Positions 22,563 through 32,891 of a DNA stretch of 64,000 nt are shown here, piece by piece. This DNA comes from Limnoperna fortunei (taxonomy: Eukaryota; Mollusca; Bivalvia; Mytilida; Modiolidae): assembly GCA_944474755.1 (NCBI GenBank), contig OX104113.1, positions 53,211,644 to 53,275,643 on the forward strand, read 5' to 3'. A program made the translations under genes and the position numbers. Below the pieces are notes generated by a model, which saw only the letters and a program-made list of their open reading frames with translations, did not search any database and was not told the origin of the DNA. The first letter of the stretch is position 1. Each line of letters opens with the position of its first letter.

Positions 22563-23444
22563 TTAAGGTCTTATATAGCGTTTAAAACAAGAAGATTTCC
22601 AACGACCTGCCTTCATGATGTCCACGTCATTAAAGCCCTGAATAGCCATGCTAGTGGCAGCCCCTATACGGAAGGAGTGTGAGCTATAAAGTTGTTTATC
22701 TACACCTAACAATTCCAATGCCTTCTTCAAAACTGTCACAACCTGAAAACGCGTTAGCGGTTTTGTATCAAAATGGCAAAAAAATAGTCCAGAATTAGGA
22801 GGTCTTACTTTATAGAACTGTGACACTAACAGAACTGGACAGTACTCAAAACCAGGCTTATGGTCTAACTTTAAACAAACTCCCTTTCTATATTGATCAG
22901 TTTTAGAGGACCCAATTTGAATCAATACAGCGTTTTGATGAAGTGATACATCTGAATACACCAAGGCATGTTGACTTTTGGTGCTACTTAGGGCAAACTC
23001 TGATATTCTCAACATTGCATGAAAGGCTACACTAAATGAAGTTCTGAAGAGTAAAGTTTCAAATGCATTTTTGCAGACATTTGGTAAAATCCTGAGAATA
23101 TTATATAACAAATCTGACGTAATAGGTAAACGATGATCATGCACGGTTCCTTTAGACCTCTTTAGACCTTCAAGTACCTTGCGTACTACAAATTTTTGGG
23201 TTGGGTCATCGAAGTCGTTTATTTTGCAATAGAAGGAAATACCCGATAGATAACAATTTATTGAAGAATGAGCAAGATTTTTTTGAATTAAATACATAAT
23301 GAATGACAAAATAACCATTACATTGGGGGGCCAACTAACAGGTAAGCCACTGTTAAGTCTAAATCTAGAAAATTCTGATATTGCCCTCTGATACAGCAAA
23401 ACTGTGTTTGGGGATAATGACTTGTTTAAAAATTGTTCAATCAT
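22563..23444 (-). CDS. Ngaro tyrosine recombinase
   Basis: A 293-residue protein. The catalytic set of the lambda-integrase family is present: Arg146 in MLRISEFAL, Lys181 in GSSKTDQYRKG, His256 and Arg259 in SSHSFRIGAATS, Trp282 in AGRWKS, and the nucleophile Tyr290 in FKRYIRP. The N-terminal ~100 residues form the helical core-binding domain (LSPNTVLLYQRAISEFSRF). The tyrosine lies three residues from the end. It should integrate the circular cDNA without target duplication, which agrees with the precise insertion site seen here. The ATG overlaps the RT stop by four bases (ATGA). The hydrolase ORF lies 64 bp downstream. All key residues are intact. Confidence 0.93.
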   Translation of the reverse strand: MIEQFLNKSLSPNTVLLYQRAISEFSRFRLNSGLPVSWPPNVMVILSFIMYLIQKNLAHSSINCYLSGISFYCKINDFDDPTQKFVVRKVLEGLKRSKGTVHDHRLPITSDLLYNILRILPNVCKNAFETLLFRTSFSVAFHAMLRISEFALSSTKSQHALVYSDVSLHQNAVLIQIGSSKTDQYRKGVCLKLDHKPGFEYCPVLLVSQFYKVRPPNSGLFFCHFDTKPLTRFQVVTVLKKALELLGVDKQLYSSHSFRIGAATSMAIQGFNDVDIMKAGRWKSSCFKRYIRP

Positions 23445-25045
23445 GGGCCTAAATGCATCAAAAACTCCTCTGGTATTTGGGTCATCACTGGATCGGCTAA
23501 GGGGGCTAGAATCTTGAACCTGTCCATCTGAAAACGTGACAATGAATCAGAAATTTCGTTAATAAAGGAGCAGATATAAATTGGTTTAAATTGGATATTA
23601 TGCAGCATAGCTATAAGAACAAATTTCCTAACTAATTTCATGATGTTTTTATCTTTAGATGAGCACTTGCTAAGTATCGAGACCACGGCCAAATTATCAA
23701 TGTGGAGCAATATTCTAGTGTTTTTAAGCAAATGACCCCACAAGTAAAACGCTAACAAAACAGGCACCATCTCTAAATAAGCCATGTTCCTAATAAGGGG
23801 GGAATAACTTATGCTTTTTGGCCATGAGAGTTGAGCCCAATGCCCTTGAAAGAAGGCACCACAACCAAGTTCAGGGTTACCAGACGCATCTGTGAATAGC
23901 TCTAAAGTTTGAGAAGAATACCAAAGACGATCAGGAAAATAAAAATGACCATTAAATTTGTCCAAAAATTCTAACAACATTAGAACATCGGCTTTAACCT
24001 CTCCATTTATGCGTACCCTATAATATGGTTTTTTGAGTCGAACACTCCCAATCAGGTCATAAAATCTCCTAATAAATGCACGAATTGCTGGAATGGCTTT
24101 CGAGCAAAAGGCCAAAAGACCTGTAACTGATTCCAAATCTTTAACTAACATTTTCTTTTTAAGTAGCATAGGTTTGAGAAGATCATGTAATTTAGACAAT
24201 TTTTCTTTGGGGATCATAACTAGCATCAACTCGGTGTTGATAATAAAACCTAAAAAAGGTAGAATAGTTGTTGGGCCTAAAGTTTTGTCAACAGCTAGTG
24301 GAACCCCCAGATCTTCGCACAAATCAGTGAAACTAGACATCAAGGTGGCACAGTCGTCAGACAATTCTGAACCCATAAAGATATAATCGTCCAGATAGTG
24401 GTCAACAGTGTGCAAACCACAACGCAATTCTACTGCCCACTGAAGAAAATGTGCAAACTTTTCGAATAAATTACAAGATAAGGAAAGCCCCATGGGTAAA
24501 TTCTTTTCAATAAAATAAAACCCTAAAAATTTGATACCAAGCAAATCGAAATCAGCTGGATTTACAATAAGCAATCTAAAGGCAGAGCTTATATCGATTT
24601 TCCCTAAGAGGGCCCTGGGACCAAGACTGTATATTTTGTCCAAAATCAAATCAAATGATGTGTACTGCACTCTACATAGTTTTTCATCAATATAAGAATT
24701 AATACTGTTTCCAGGTGGATAAGACAAATTGGTTATAAGTCGCCATGAGCCATCAGTTTTAGGAACAAGACCAATGGGGGAGATTCTTAAGGTTGAAATT
24801 GGCATGTTTTTAAAGGGACCTAACATTCTACCTATTTCAACTTCCTTTAATAACTTGGCCATGGTCTCTTCTTTGTGCAACTCAGCCGATATCAAATTTG
24901 GTGCTAAAGAGTGATATCTGGGACCAGTATAATGTAATCTAAATCCATTTGTAAAACCAGAAATTAATTCACATGCTACATCCTTCTTTGGATAAGCTTG
25001 CAGGAGAGTAGATAACTGTTTGACTTTAATTGGGGTATACCCCAA
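23441..25045 (-). CDS. Ngaro reverse transcriptase - RNase H
   Basis: About 534 codons are open. Reverse-transcriptase motifs are in order: GLVPKTDGSWRLITNLSYP (92-110), LLGKIDISSAFRLL (147-159, catalytic Asp151), MGLSLSCNLFEKF (185-197) and the YLDD box (217-220). RNase H follows with LELFTDASGN (Asp386), YLEMVP (Glu425), LLHIDNLAVV (Asp450) and NEISDSLSRF (Asp500). There is no methyltransferase domain, which separates Ngaro from DIRS1. The first in-frame ATG near the front is at codon 62, and the open frame begins inside the Gag ORF in a different frame, so the N-terminus is probably made by frameshift from Gag. The stop overlaps the recombinase start as ATGA, suggesting coupled translation. 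The enzyme copies the element RNA into DNA in the particle. Confidence 0.93.
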   Translation of the reverse strand: MGYTPIKVKQLSTLLQAYPKKDVACELISGFTNGFRLHYTGPRYHSLAPNLISAELHKEETMAKLLKEVEIGRMLGPFKNMPISTLRISPIGLVPKTDGSWRLITNLSYPPGNSINSYIDEKLCRVQYTSFDLILDKIYSLGPRALLGKIDISSAFRLLIVNPADFDLLGIKFLGFYFIEKNLPMGLSLSCNLFEKFAHFLQWAVELRCGLHTVDHYLDDYIFMGSELSDDCATLMSSFTDLCEDLGVPLAVDKTLGPTTILPFLGFIINTELMLVMIPKEKLSKLHDLLKPMLLKKKMLVKDLESVTGLLAFCSKAIPAIRAFIRRFYDLIGSVRLKKPYYRVRINGEVKADVLMLLEFLDKFNGHFYFPDRLWYSSQTLELFTDASGNPELGCGAFFQGHWAQLSWPKSISYSPLIRNMAYLEMVPVLLAFYLWGHLLKNTRILLHIDNLAVVSILSKCSSKDKNIMKLVRKFVLIAMLHNIQFKPIYICSFINEISDSLSRFQMDRFKILAPLADPVMTQIPEEFLMHLGP

Positions 25046-26126
25046 GTCCCATAGGCGAGGAAGTAACTCTTGGTCTTGAGAACTGCTGAGGAACTCTAAA
25101 TGAATTTAAAACATGTGAATTAGTCTTCGGAATTCTTACAGGACGCCTAACTGAATTATATTGACCATTAAATTCAATTTTACCCTGATTAGATATATAT
25201 GCATTCTTTCTGCATGATGCGACTGGATGATTTTCATTACATCTTAGACAGGTGTGGCTATACATACAGGTTTGACGAGTGCACTTATTAGAATAATTGA
25301 ATGGGTAGCACTTCAGGTTGGAATGCAACGAGTTCTGAAATTTAGTGGCATGTTGTGAATTGAAGAAATGTGTGCTAGAATTTCCATTCATGTACAGAAG
25401 CCAAAGCTCCATGTCAACATCAGCCCAAGAGCTGGATGGGTTAATGGATTTTCTCAAACGATATTGCTCGTCATAAGTTATCCAACCTAAAGTACTGCGT
25501 GAAGCTCCTTGACGGACGACATACATATATTTCAAAAGTTCTTGAAATCTATGTGAGTGAACAGAACAAAATATACTGGTGAATATAATAAACGCAGTTG
25601 TCCATTGGTCTATAGACAAAAGCTTTTGGCTGTTTTGGTTGCTTTGTACAACTATTTCACCTTTATTTGATAGAACAAGTTTTTGCACTCCATGAGAATG
25701 ACTATTATTTAGTAATGTAAATAGCTCAATGTAATCACCCCTTATAATTTTCTCTTTTAAATTTTGTGGCACAGTGGCCGACACTTCATTTGTTACACTT
25801 AAAACTGGGGCAGGGGTAAATGACACTGTATTAACAGAATTGCTAGTACCTGGAGAAGAGTAAATAGTTGGGGCTATGGCTCCAAAACCTGCTCCCAATG
25901 AAGTGAGTGTTACATTCGCACGGTTGTTACATGTTTCCAAGTATAATGGTGCAGACGAGGACTGAGCAAAACCTGTTTGTGTACCGGAACTGGAAGCTAA
26001 AGTATTGACTTCCTGGGAATTAGTTGCCATACTACATGATGTAGAAGTACCAGTTGAGCTGGAAGTAGAATCTTCCAAACTGCTTGGGACTTTCCTTTTC
26101 CTGCCACTTCTTCTTAAGTATGACAT
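25026..26126 (-). CDS. Ngaro Gag-like protein with zinc fingers
   Basis: A 366-residue protein from the ATG at 26,126. The frame is open further upstream but has no earlier ATG in it. The N-terminus is basic (SYLRRSGRKRK), then a Ser/Thr/Gly-rich low-complexity stretch. The middle part is alpha-helical with LKEKIIRGDYIELFTLL. Near the C-terminus two zinc-binding clusters are visible: a CCCH-like set (CYPFNY to CTRQTCMYSH) followed by CLRCNENHPVASC, a CCHC-type knuckle. Such Gag proteins package the element RNA. The ORF end overlaps the frame of the RT ORF by about 20 nt in the +1 frame, and the RT frame has no AUG near its beginning, so frameshifting or reinitiation is likely. Sequence conservation of Gag is low, so the name rests on position and zinc fingers. 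Confidence 0.8.
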   Translation of the reverse strand: MSYLRRSGRKRKVPSSLEDSTSSSTGTSTSCSMATNSQEVNTLASSSGTQTGFAQSSSAPLYLETCNNRANVTLTSLGAGFGAIAPTIYSSPGTSNSVNTVSFTPAPVLSVTNEVSATVPQNLKEKIIRGDYIELFTLLNNSHSHGVQKLVLSNKGEIVVQSNQNSQKLLSIDQWTTAFIIFTSIFCSVHSHRFQELLKYMYVVRQGASRSTLGWITYDEQYRLRKSINPSSSWADVDMELWLLYMNGNSSTHFFNSQHATKFQNSLHSNLKCYPFNYSNKCTRQTCMYSHTCLRCNENHPVASCRKNAYISNQGKIEFNGQYNSVRRPVRIPKTNSHVLNSFRVPQQFSRPRVTSSPMGLGVYPN

Positions 26127-26771
26127 GATCTGAAACTCAAATAATTTTATTAGAAATGCACATTGCCCACACAAAAATATGTATACTGTGGCCAGTGAAG
26201 TAAAGTTTAATTGCAATGTGAATACATTATAGTATAGGCAGAATTTATTTCATAACCATATACATGAATAGGTGCTGTGAATATGTATTTCCGATATGAT
26301 TAAGTCAATTACAAATGCAATAAACGAATATTTCCAAAGTAAGAAAAATTGATTCTTTCCAATATATGTAGTAAGGGTAGTTTAATATGTTTTATCACGT
26401 CCAGTTTGAAAACCCATGTGAAAATACAAAGTTTCAAAGGGGCGACAACTAGTGCAACAAATTGGAAATTATTTATGGAATTACAATTTTATAAATTAAA
26501 TAATTGTAAACAAAACTTACCAGAAGATCTTAAATGTAAATAAAGTTATTATGCGAAATAGAATACATAAAAATTAGTCACTACACAAAGTGATAACCAC
26601 GTGCACGAGGTATTAAATCGGAGTTTAGAAACCGCGAAAGTTCAACGATAAAATAAGGAGAATAATATTATTTAATTAAAATATGGCTATAAGTTAAGCA
26701 ACAAAATGAATAACTACATCACTGTTACCAATTTTTTGGTGTCGATGGAACTCAAGTTGTGAAATGGATTT

Positions 26772-27038
26772 AAATTTGCTTGGATAAGACTTCTGCGTCG
26801 TCTACCAGTTTTTGAGCACAATTTGGAAAGGAAGTAGATGTCACGTGACGAATAAGGGCAAGACCAAGTGCTTTGTTAAAGGAAAGATTATTAAAAACGT
26901 ACAAAGAATTAATAAATGAGAAACTTTCAACCAATAGTTATCAAAGATAGCTCAAAGGAAATGTAGGGAACAAAACAATCTTAATTACATATTTGCTTAA
27001 TGATAAAAGAATTTAAATCTTATGACTTTAAATTCTAT
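26772..27038 (-). repeat. Ngaro split direct repeat B (outer copy)
   Basis: This 267-bp segment is the 5' end of the element on the coding strand and matches 20,949-21,215. The promoter should lie in or just after it. About 650 bp of non-coding leader separate it from the Gag ATG. Confidence 0.9.
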
Positions 27039-28910
27039 AAATGAAAGAACACGAAATCTGCTATATAGATTTTTCCAATCGATTCATTTATTTGGTTATT
27101 GTTATAGATGAAGAAAGAAGATTACAGATGAAGAGGGGAACCCCCAAAAATATGTCCAGAATATCTGGGTAAGAATATTGATGTAAAGTATTGCAGTGAT
27201 AAAACAGTCATTAAAACATCTTGACAATTTAAATATTTTTTTTAAATGTACTCTTTAAGAATAACATTTGAAATAAGGTAAAATTATTTTTCCATCAATA
27301 TAAACATGTTAGCTGCTGTCAAAAAGTAAATGCAACATTCTAAGAATAAATAAAAGGGAATAAAGTTTTCAACATATTGGTATGTTCCACTGTACTTATT
27401 TCTTGGCTTACTTTTCATAGATGAAGAAAAAAGGTGACAGATGAAGAGGAAAGCCAAGACAATATGTCCAGAATATCTGGGTAATAATATTATTGAAAAT
27501 TATTGCAACAATAAACAGCCTTTGAAACCTCTTTACAATTTAAATACTTTTTAAAATGTACTCTTTGAATAACATCTGAAATAAGGTTAAATTATTTTTC
27601 CATCCATACACATGTTAGCTAGTTCCAAAAAGTAAAAGGAATATTCTAAGAATAAATGAAAGGGAATAAAGTTTTCTACATATGGATATTTTCCATTGTA
27701 TGTATTTCATTGGTTACTTTTCATAGATGAAGAAAAAAGATGACAGATGCAGAGGAATGCCAAGACAAATATCTCCAAAATATCTGGGTAATAAAATTAT
27801 TGGAATTATTTCAGAGTTAACAATGCATTTTTTGGATTAACACCTGATATAAGGTAGTTATTTTACAATCACTAAATATGTTAGCTAGTGATAAAAATTG
27901 ATAAAGCAACATTCTTAGCATAAATGGAAGGACATGAAATTTGCTATATATAGATTTTTCCAATCCATTCATTTAGTTGGTTATTTTTTAGATGAAGAAA
28001 GAAGATAACAGATGAAGAGAGGAACCCCCAAAAATATGTTCAGAATACAGAATATCTGGGTAAGAATATTTCTGAAAATTATTGCAGTGATAAAACGGTC
28101 ATTAAAACTTGACAATTTCCAAATTTTTTAAAATGTACTTTTTAAGAATAACATCTGAAATAAGGTAAAATTGTTTTTTCATCAATATAAAACATGTTAG
28201 CAGCTGTCAAAAAGTAAAAGCAACATTCTAAGAATAAATAAAAAGGAATAACGTTTTCTACATATTGATATGTTCCACTGTACTGATGTCCATCTGGGTA
28301 AGAATATTAGTGGAAATTATTCCAAAGATAAAACAGCCTTTACAACTTCTTGACAATTTAAATACTTTTTAAAATGTACTCTTTGAATAACATCTGAAAT
28401 AAGGTTAAATTATTTTTCCATCCATACACATTAGCTAGTTTCAAAAAGTAAAAGGAACATTCTAGGAATAAATAAAAGGGAATAAAGTTTTCCACATATT
28501 GATATGTTCCACTGTACTTATTTCTTGGCTTAATTTTCATAGATGAAGAAAAAAGATGACAGATGAAGAGGAATGCCAAGACATATTTAATATGCCCAGA
28601 ATATCTGGGTAAGGCTATTATTGGAAGTATTTTGAAGTTAAAGAAGCCAATAAAACATACAACAATTTAAAATATCTTTGAAATCAACTTTTTAAAATTA
28701 ACACCTGATAAAAGGTACAATTATTTTACCATCACTACACATTAGCTTGTGTCAATAATTGAAAGCAACATTCTAAGCATGAAATCTGCTATATATAGAT
28801 CTTTTCAATCCATTTATTTATTTGATTTATAGATGAAGAAAGATGATTACAGACGAAGAGAGGAACTCCAAGCTAGACTAGATGTCCAGAATATCTGGGT
28901 AAGCATTGTT
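27039..28910 (+). repeat. Mini-exon tandem array, block V
   Basis: Exons lie at about 27108-27168, 27421-27480, 27727-27787, 27992-28059, 28543-28608 and 28833-28898. A further copy near 28,283-28,296 keeps only the last bases of the exon with its donor. The copies are more diverged than in block I. The last one (28,833) is described separately. Confidence 0.75.
28833..28898 (+). other. Mini-exon open in phase 0 (CGA instead of TGA)
   Basis: This 66-nt exon lies between TTGATTTATAG and GTAAGCAT. In phase 0 it reads MKKDDYRRREELQARLDVQN then IW with no stop. Almost every other copy has TGA at codon 8 in this phase, where this copy has CGA, a change expected from methyl-CpG decay. It suggests phase 0 might be the ancestral frame, in conflict with the open phase-1 exons. 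Confidence 0.45.
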
Positions 28911-30439
28911 TGAATTATTTTAGAAGAAAGAAGCCAAAAAATAAAAATAAAAGAATAATAGCAAAGAAACTGACCAAACAAAATATACTCTTTTTGAAAT
29001 TATTTTTCAAACAATACACATGCTTAAAAATTAAACCAAGAACAACTGTCACCCAAAGGATTTGTAAATGATGTGTACTGTGAATGCTTAAATATTTAAG
29101 AAAAATGTTTTAAATAAAATTATTTTGGTGGTAATCTGGAAAATCTGGCTTATGTGTGACATTGGTCAATCACATTATTTAAATATTTACATTTTCTGCA
29201 GTCTCATTTTTACTATATAATGCACAATTGTACCCTATTACCTTAAAAAAACTTAGATAACTTGCCTTAAATGTGATCCAAGTCTGATTATATAAAAAAA
29301 TATATTGAAGCAAAGTATTGTAATGTACATCCAGGATGTGGAAATGTCATGCCAACTCATATCTTATATCTTTAGGGGTCGTCCATAAATGTCAACCATT
29401 TTCATAAGTGTGCAAACCGCACACTTGAAGGAGGGGGTTAAATATTTTGACATTATTGGTAACACTTTTTTTTATCTTCAGAAATTTTTCGTTTCCGTGG
29501 AGTTTGGTTTTTATATTAGTTTAATGGTTGATGTACACTTTTTATGGGGGTGGGGGTTCTCAAAAAGTGTGCTTTTTGCACACTTGTGAAAATGGTTGAC
29601 AATTATGGACGACCCCTTATGTCTAATGGACAAACCAAAACTAGTTTTAGTCTCAAGGTTTGATTCTTTGTAATGTCATTTAGAGGGTTATGTTTTACTG
29701 TATATGTAATATTGGTTATTTTGTGTTTCAGGCATAAGAGATAATGTACATCTGAAGTTTCTGTCCTGATCTTGAATTTGCAAGGTATTTTATTTGATGC
29801 TTATAACTCCTTACAATTTATCTAGAATGTTTCGAATCCTATATTATCCAGTCAGTTTTGGGATTATCCTGTATCAACTATTTCTCATTATGGAGTAAGA
29901 GACAAACGCACAACATCATGTTGCCACAGATTAATGAAGGAATGGTTAACTACTGAAAGAAACATCTTTTAAGACCGCTAGCATTCACTTCTTTAAAAAA
30001 TTGTTCAACTGAAAATGTGTTTGTATAAAATAATCCACACCAACTCCAAGAGCTGTAGTGTCTTCATTCATATTAACTTAATAAATCTCTGGAAGTCACA
30101 GGAAAATTTACCAAATGATTTTGTGCTTCATCATAACAACTCGCCACATGCAACAATATAAAAACTACAGTTTGAAGAATGTTTTTTTATAGTATTTTGG
30201 AACTTCACATGCTGCAGTCAATAAACAAACTGGATAGTGTCAGTTGTTGACACCTATATATCTCAGACAAAATAATGAACTGGTATATTTAAATTCTAAA
30301 TACAGATAACAGCTTTAATAAAACTGCAGGGTGTGCTAGACTCCAATCGTAATTTTCCAGCTATTACTGATGAGGAGCTATAGATTGATGCAGTTTTCTG
30401 AACAGCTGTTATTAGTGACCAATAGGTAAAAAATACCCA
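28911..30439. other. Non-coding region between array and block X2
   Basis: AT-rich DNA without credible exons. It holds one Harbinger-like MITE (29,375-29,616). I see no other structure in the remaining ~1.3 kb. Confidence 0.6.
29375..29616. mobile_element. Tourist/Harbinger-like MITE, copy 1
   Basis: A 242-bp element with inverted ends GGGGTCGTCCATAAATGTC and GACAATTATGGACGACCCC, flanked by TTA on each side. A 3-bp TTA duplication and GGG-type TIRs fit PIF/Harbinger. A second copy in the opposite orientation lies at 55,701-55,937. Open frames inside are chance. Confidence 0.75.
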
Positions 30440-31600
30440 ACTATATTTATATCTGAGGATTGAAACAGGCTAATTTTTGTGCAATGTGTATGTTTTATTG
30501 TATTACATTTCTTTGTTCTCTTCAGCAGTGTTTGGTTCATGTTCATTTACATTTATATTTCAGATGACCAAAGACAACTGTTCTTGTTTATTCCATTGTT
30601 ACCAAAAACTTTTAAAAATCTATTCAAAAAATTTCAATTTCTTTATACTCATCGAGTATAAAAAAGGTGAAGTTAATTAGTTATTATTAAGTTTAACTCT
30701 AATATGGATTGCCATGGTAGACAAATAAGTCACAAGTACCAAATTACCATATTAAAATCAACATAATTTATGTGAGGCATGATTTATGGATATTTAACTA
30801 TGGTCTAACATTGTTTCTGTAAATATAACATCTTTCAATCGCTAAGTGTTAACTTGACTGATACAATGCTGTGCCTATGGTAAATATACAATAGATCATG
30901 GCTTTCCTAAATTAAGTTGAGAGTTGATAGTGGAGTGGTGAGTTGAGCTCAGAGTGAAGTTTGTGAGGGGAGTGAATTTGGAGAGTTATGTGTAATTAAG
31001 TTTATATAGTTATGTTTTAGTATAGTTAGTTAGTTTTAGTTTTTAGTATAGTTAGTTAGTTTTAGTTAAGTTAGTTAGTTTTTATTTAAGTTAGTTAGTT
31101 TTAGTTTAGTGAGTTTTAGTTAAGTTTAAGTTAGTCAAGTTTAATTCTAATATGGCAGCTGTGGTAGCATTCCATTTGAATCATTACCCGAAATACCATA
31201 TTGGAATTGAAATAATTTATTGATTTCATGATTTTTTATTGTTTTTCTTTGCGCAAACATTATATCATTAAATTTAGTGCCTCACTTACACTCGGTGGTA
31301 AATTGAAATAATGCCTTGCAAAAAAAGAACAAAAACAAAAGATGATTGTCATAAATTATTTCTTGTCTTAAGTTAGTTATATTAAGGCCATCTTCACCTT
31401 GGATAAAGATGCTTGGAAACCTTTTTCATTTAAATTAAAATCAACATGGAATAAACTATCAGTTTTTGCTGGAAGTCAAGTGAACAAAAGATCTGACAAA
31501 TATGGACAAGAGCTTGGAGACAAAATACAGACAGTAGAATAAAAAAATGGGAATAAACTGGTAAATATTTTTATTTACTCTAAAATATGTTTACCATTAA
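30440..31600 (+). repeat. Duplicated non-array block X2
   Basis: Diverged second copy of X1 (14,845-15,980), at roughly 80-85 percent identity in the best parts. The candidate exon starts at 30,564 after TTTATATTTCAG and is open for 38 codons (MTKDNCSCLFH to a FILIEYKKGEVN end). The block also carries an extra repeated piece with a TTAATTCTAATATGG core and a TTAGT-rich minisatellite (31,010-31,140). It precedes the last array exons, as X1 precedes block IV, so the locus looks like two rounds of [array + X]. Confidence 0.6.
31010..31140 (+). repeat. TTAGT-rich minisatellite
   Basis: Irregular tandem units of AGTTAGTTTTAGTTAAG type within block X2. Confidence 0.85.
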
Positions 31601-32891
31601 TTATTGACCTTTAATTTACAAGTTATAAACAAGATTTAGCATAATATAGTCTCAATCTAAGATAATGGCTCATACTACCAACATTATTGATAAAAAAAAT
31701 TTTGACTCATAACCATGCATGTTAAAATTCTTTCACTTGTTGACCCAACAAACGAAAATATGTCCAGAATATCTGGGTAAGCAGGTTGTCTTGTCTGTTT
31801 TTATTTCAGACATTCTTTTTCCTTAAAATGAAAGAGACATAACCTCGTTAAAAATTGAAGGTAATAATATACAGAACACGGAGGAAAAAAAGAATCCACA
31901 AATCAATGTCCCAGAAACCAACAAACTCAAAAACCACCAACCAAAAATATAGTTACTTCAACGATTATACTTAATTGGTACAGGCATTACAAAATAAATG
32001 GTGGGTTAAACCAGGTTTTATGGCATGTCAAACAAAATTATGATACTTTTATATCAATAAACATGCTGTCATCATTTTTAAAAAATAAAATTATTCTAAG
32101 CATAAAAGAAAAGAAATATAAAATTCTGTATATTGACAATTTTAATTCACATATTTATTTGGTTGTCTTTTATAGATGAAGAAAGAACACTACAGATGAA
32201 GAGGAACTATAAGAATGAAATTACATCCAGAATATCTGGGTAAGCTGACTGTCCATCTCTTTTATTTCGTATAAAAGAAGTAAATTGAACATTTTTTCCA
32301 ATAATATAGGAAAAGTATAATACACATCCTAATAATAATGCAACATTCAAAGAAAACAAAATATGTTGCAAATTGACATTTTTCAATTAATTAATTTGCA
32401 TGCTTTTAATAGATGAAGAAAGAAGATTACAGATGAAGAGGAACTCCAATAAAATATACACAGAATATCTGGGTAAGAATATTGTTGGAATTATTTCAGA
32501 GATTAAGGAGCTATTAAAACTTAATGGATTTTTTTATTTTTTAGAATAACATTTAACATAAGGTACACATTATTTTTGCATCAATACACATGCTAGCAAG
32601 GAAATGAAAGCTGCTGCATATATTTTTTTTCAATAATTTTTTTTTATTTTTAACTTTTCATAGATCAAGGAAAAAGACTATACAGATGAAGATCTTACAG
32701 AAAGAAAAAATTTTTCAAGAAAATCTGAGAAAGTATGTTGTTATTTTTCAGAAATAGAGACACCATTAAAACTTGTTTTCAACTATAAAATTTAAAAAAA
32801 AATAAAAATATTTATAATAATATAAGTGCATAATTAAAATGTGAGGTTTAAAGCCCTAAAAAAATGTTAACACATCTATTTTGTTTTACAG
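31601..32891 (+). repeat. Mini-exon array, block VI (3' end of the array)
   Basis: Diverged exons lie at about 31,751-31,776 (only the 3' part), 32,176-32,239 (64 nt), 32,413-32,472 (60 nt, phase 1 open, ending IYTEYL) and 32,664-about 32,729 (phase 0 open, starting IKEKDYTDEDLTER). Splice signals are kept at the second and third; the donor of the last is less certain (GAGAAA|GTATGT is possible). These are the oldest-looking copies, as expected at an array edge. Confidence 0.6.

Larger units (their letters stand above)
20291..27038 (-). mobile_element. Complete Ngaro (tyrosine-recombinase) retrotransposon
   Basis: A 6,748-bp insertion in the array. Read on the minus strand: repeat B (27,038-26,772), Gag, RT-RNase H, tyrosine recombinase and SGNH-hydrolase ORFs, repeats A and B joined (21,607-20,949), unique DNA, repeat A (20,682-20,291). 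Split direct repeats, a tyrosine recombinase, no methyltransferase and an added hydrolase ORF define the Ngaro group. Neighbouring array copies give the empty site CTAAGCAT|AAATGAAAG, so integration was precise with no required target duplication, as expected for recombination of a circular DNA intermediate. The joined B-A repeat contains the exact fusion of the element's two ends, i.e. the circle junction. All four ORFs are open and the repeats look identical, so the insertion is young. Confidence 0.92.

Noticed and set aside
24093..24914. Plus-strand frames inside the Ngaro RT region
   Set aside because: Antisense shadows of the RT gene on the minus strand.
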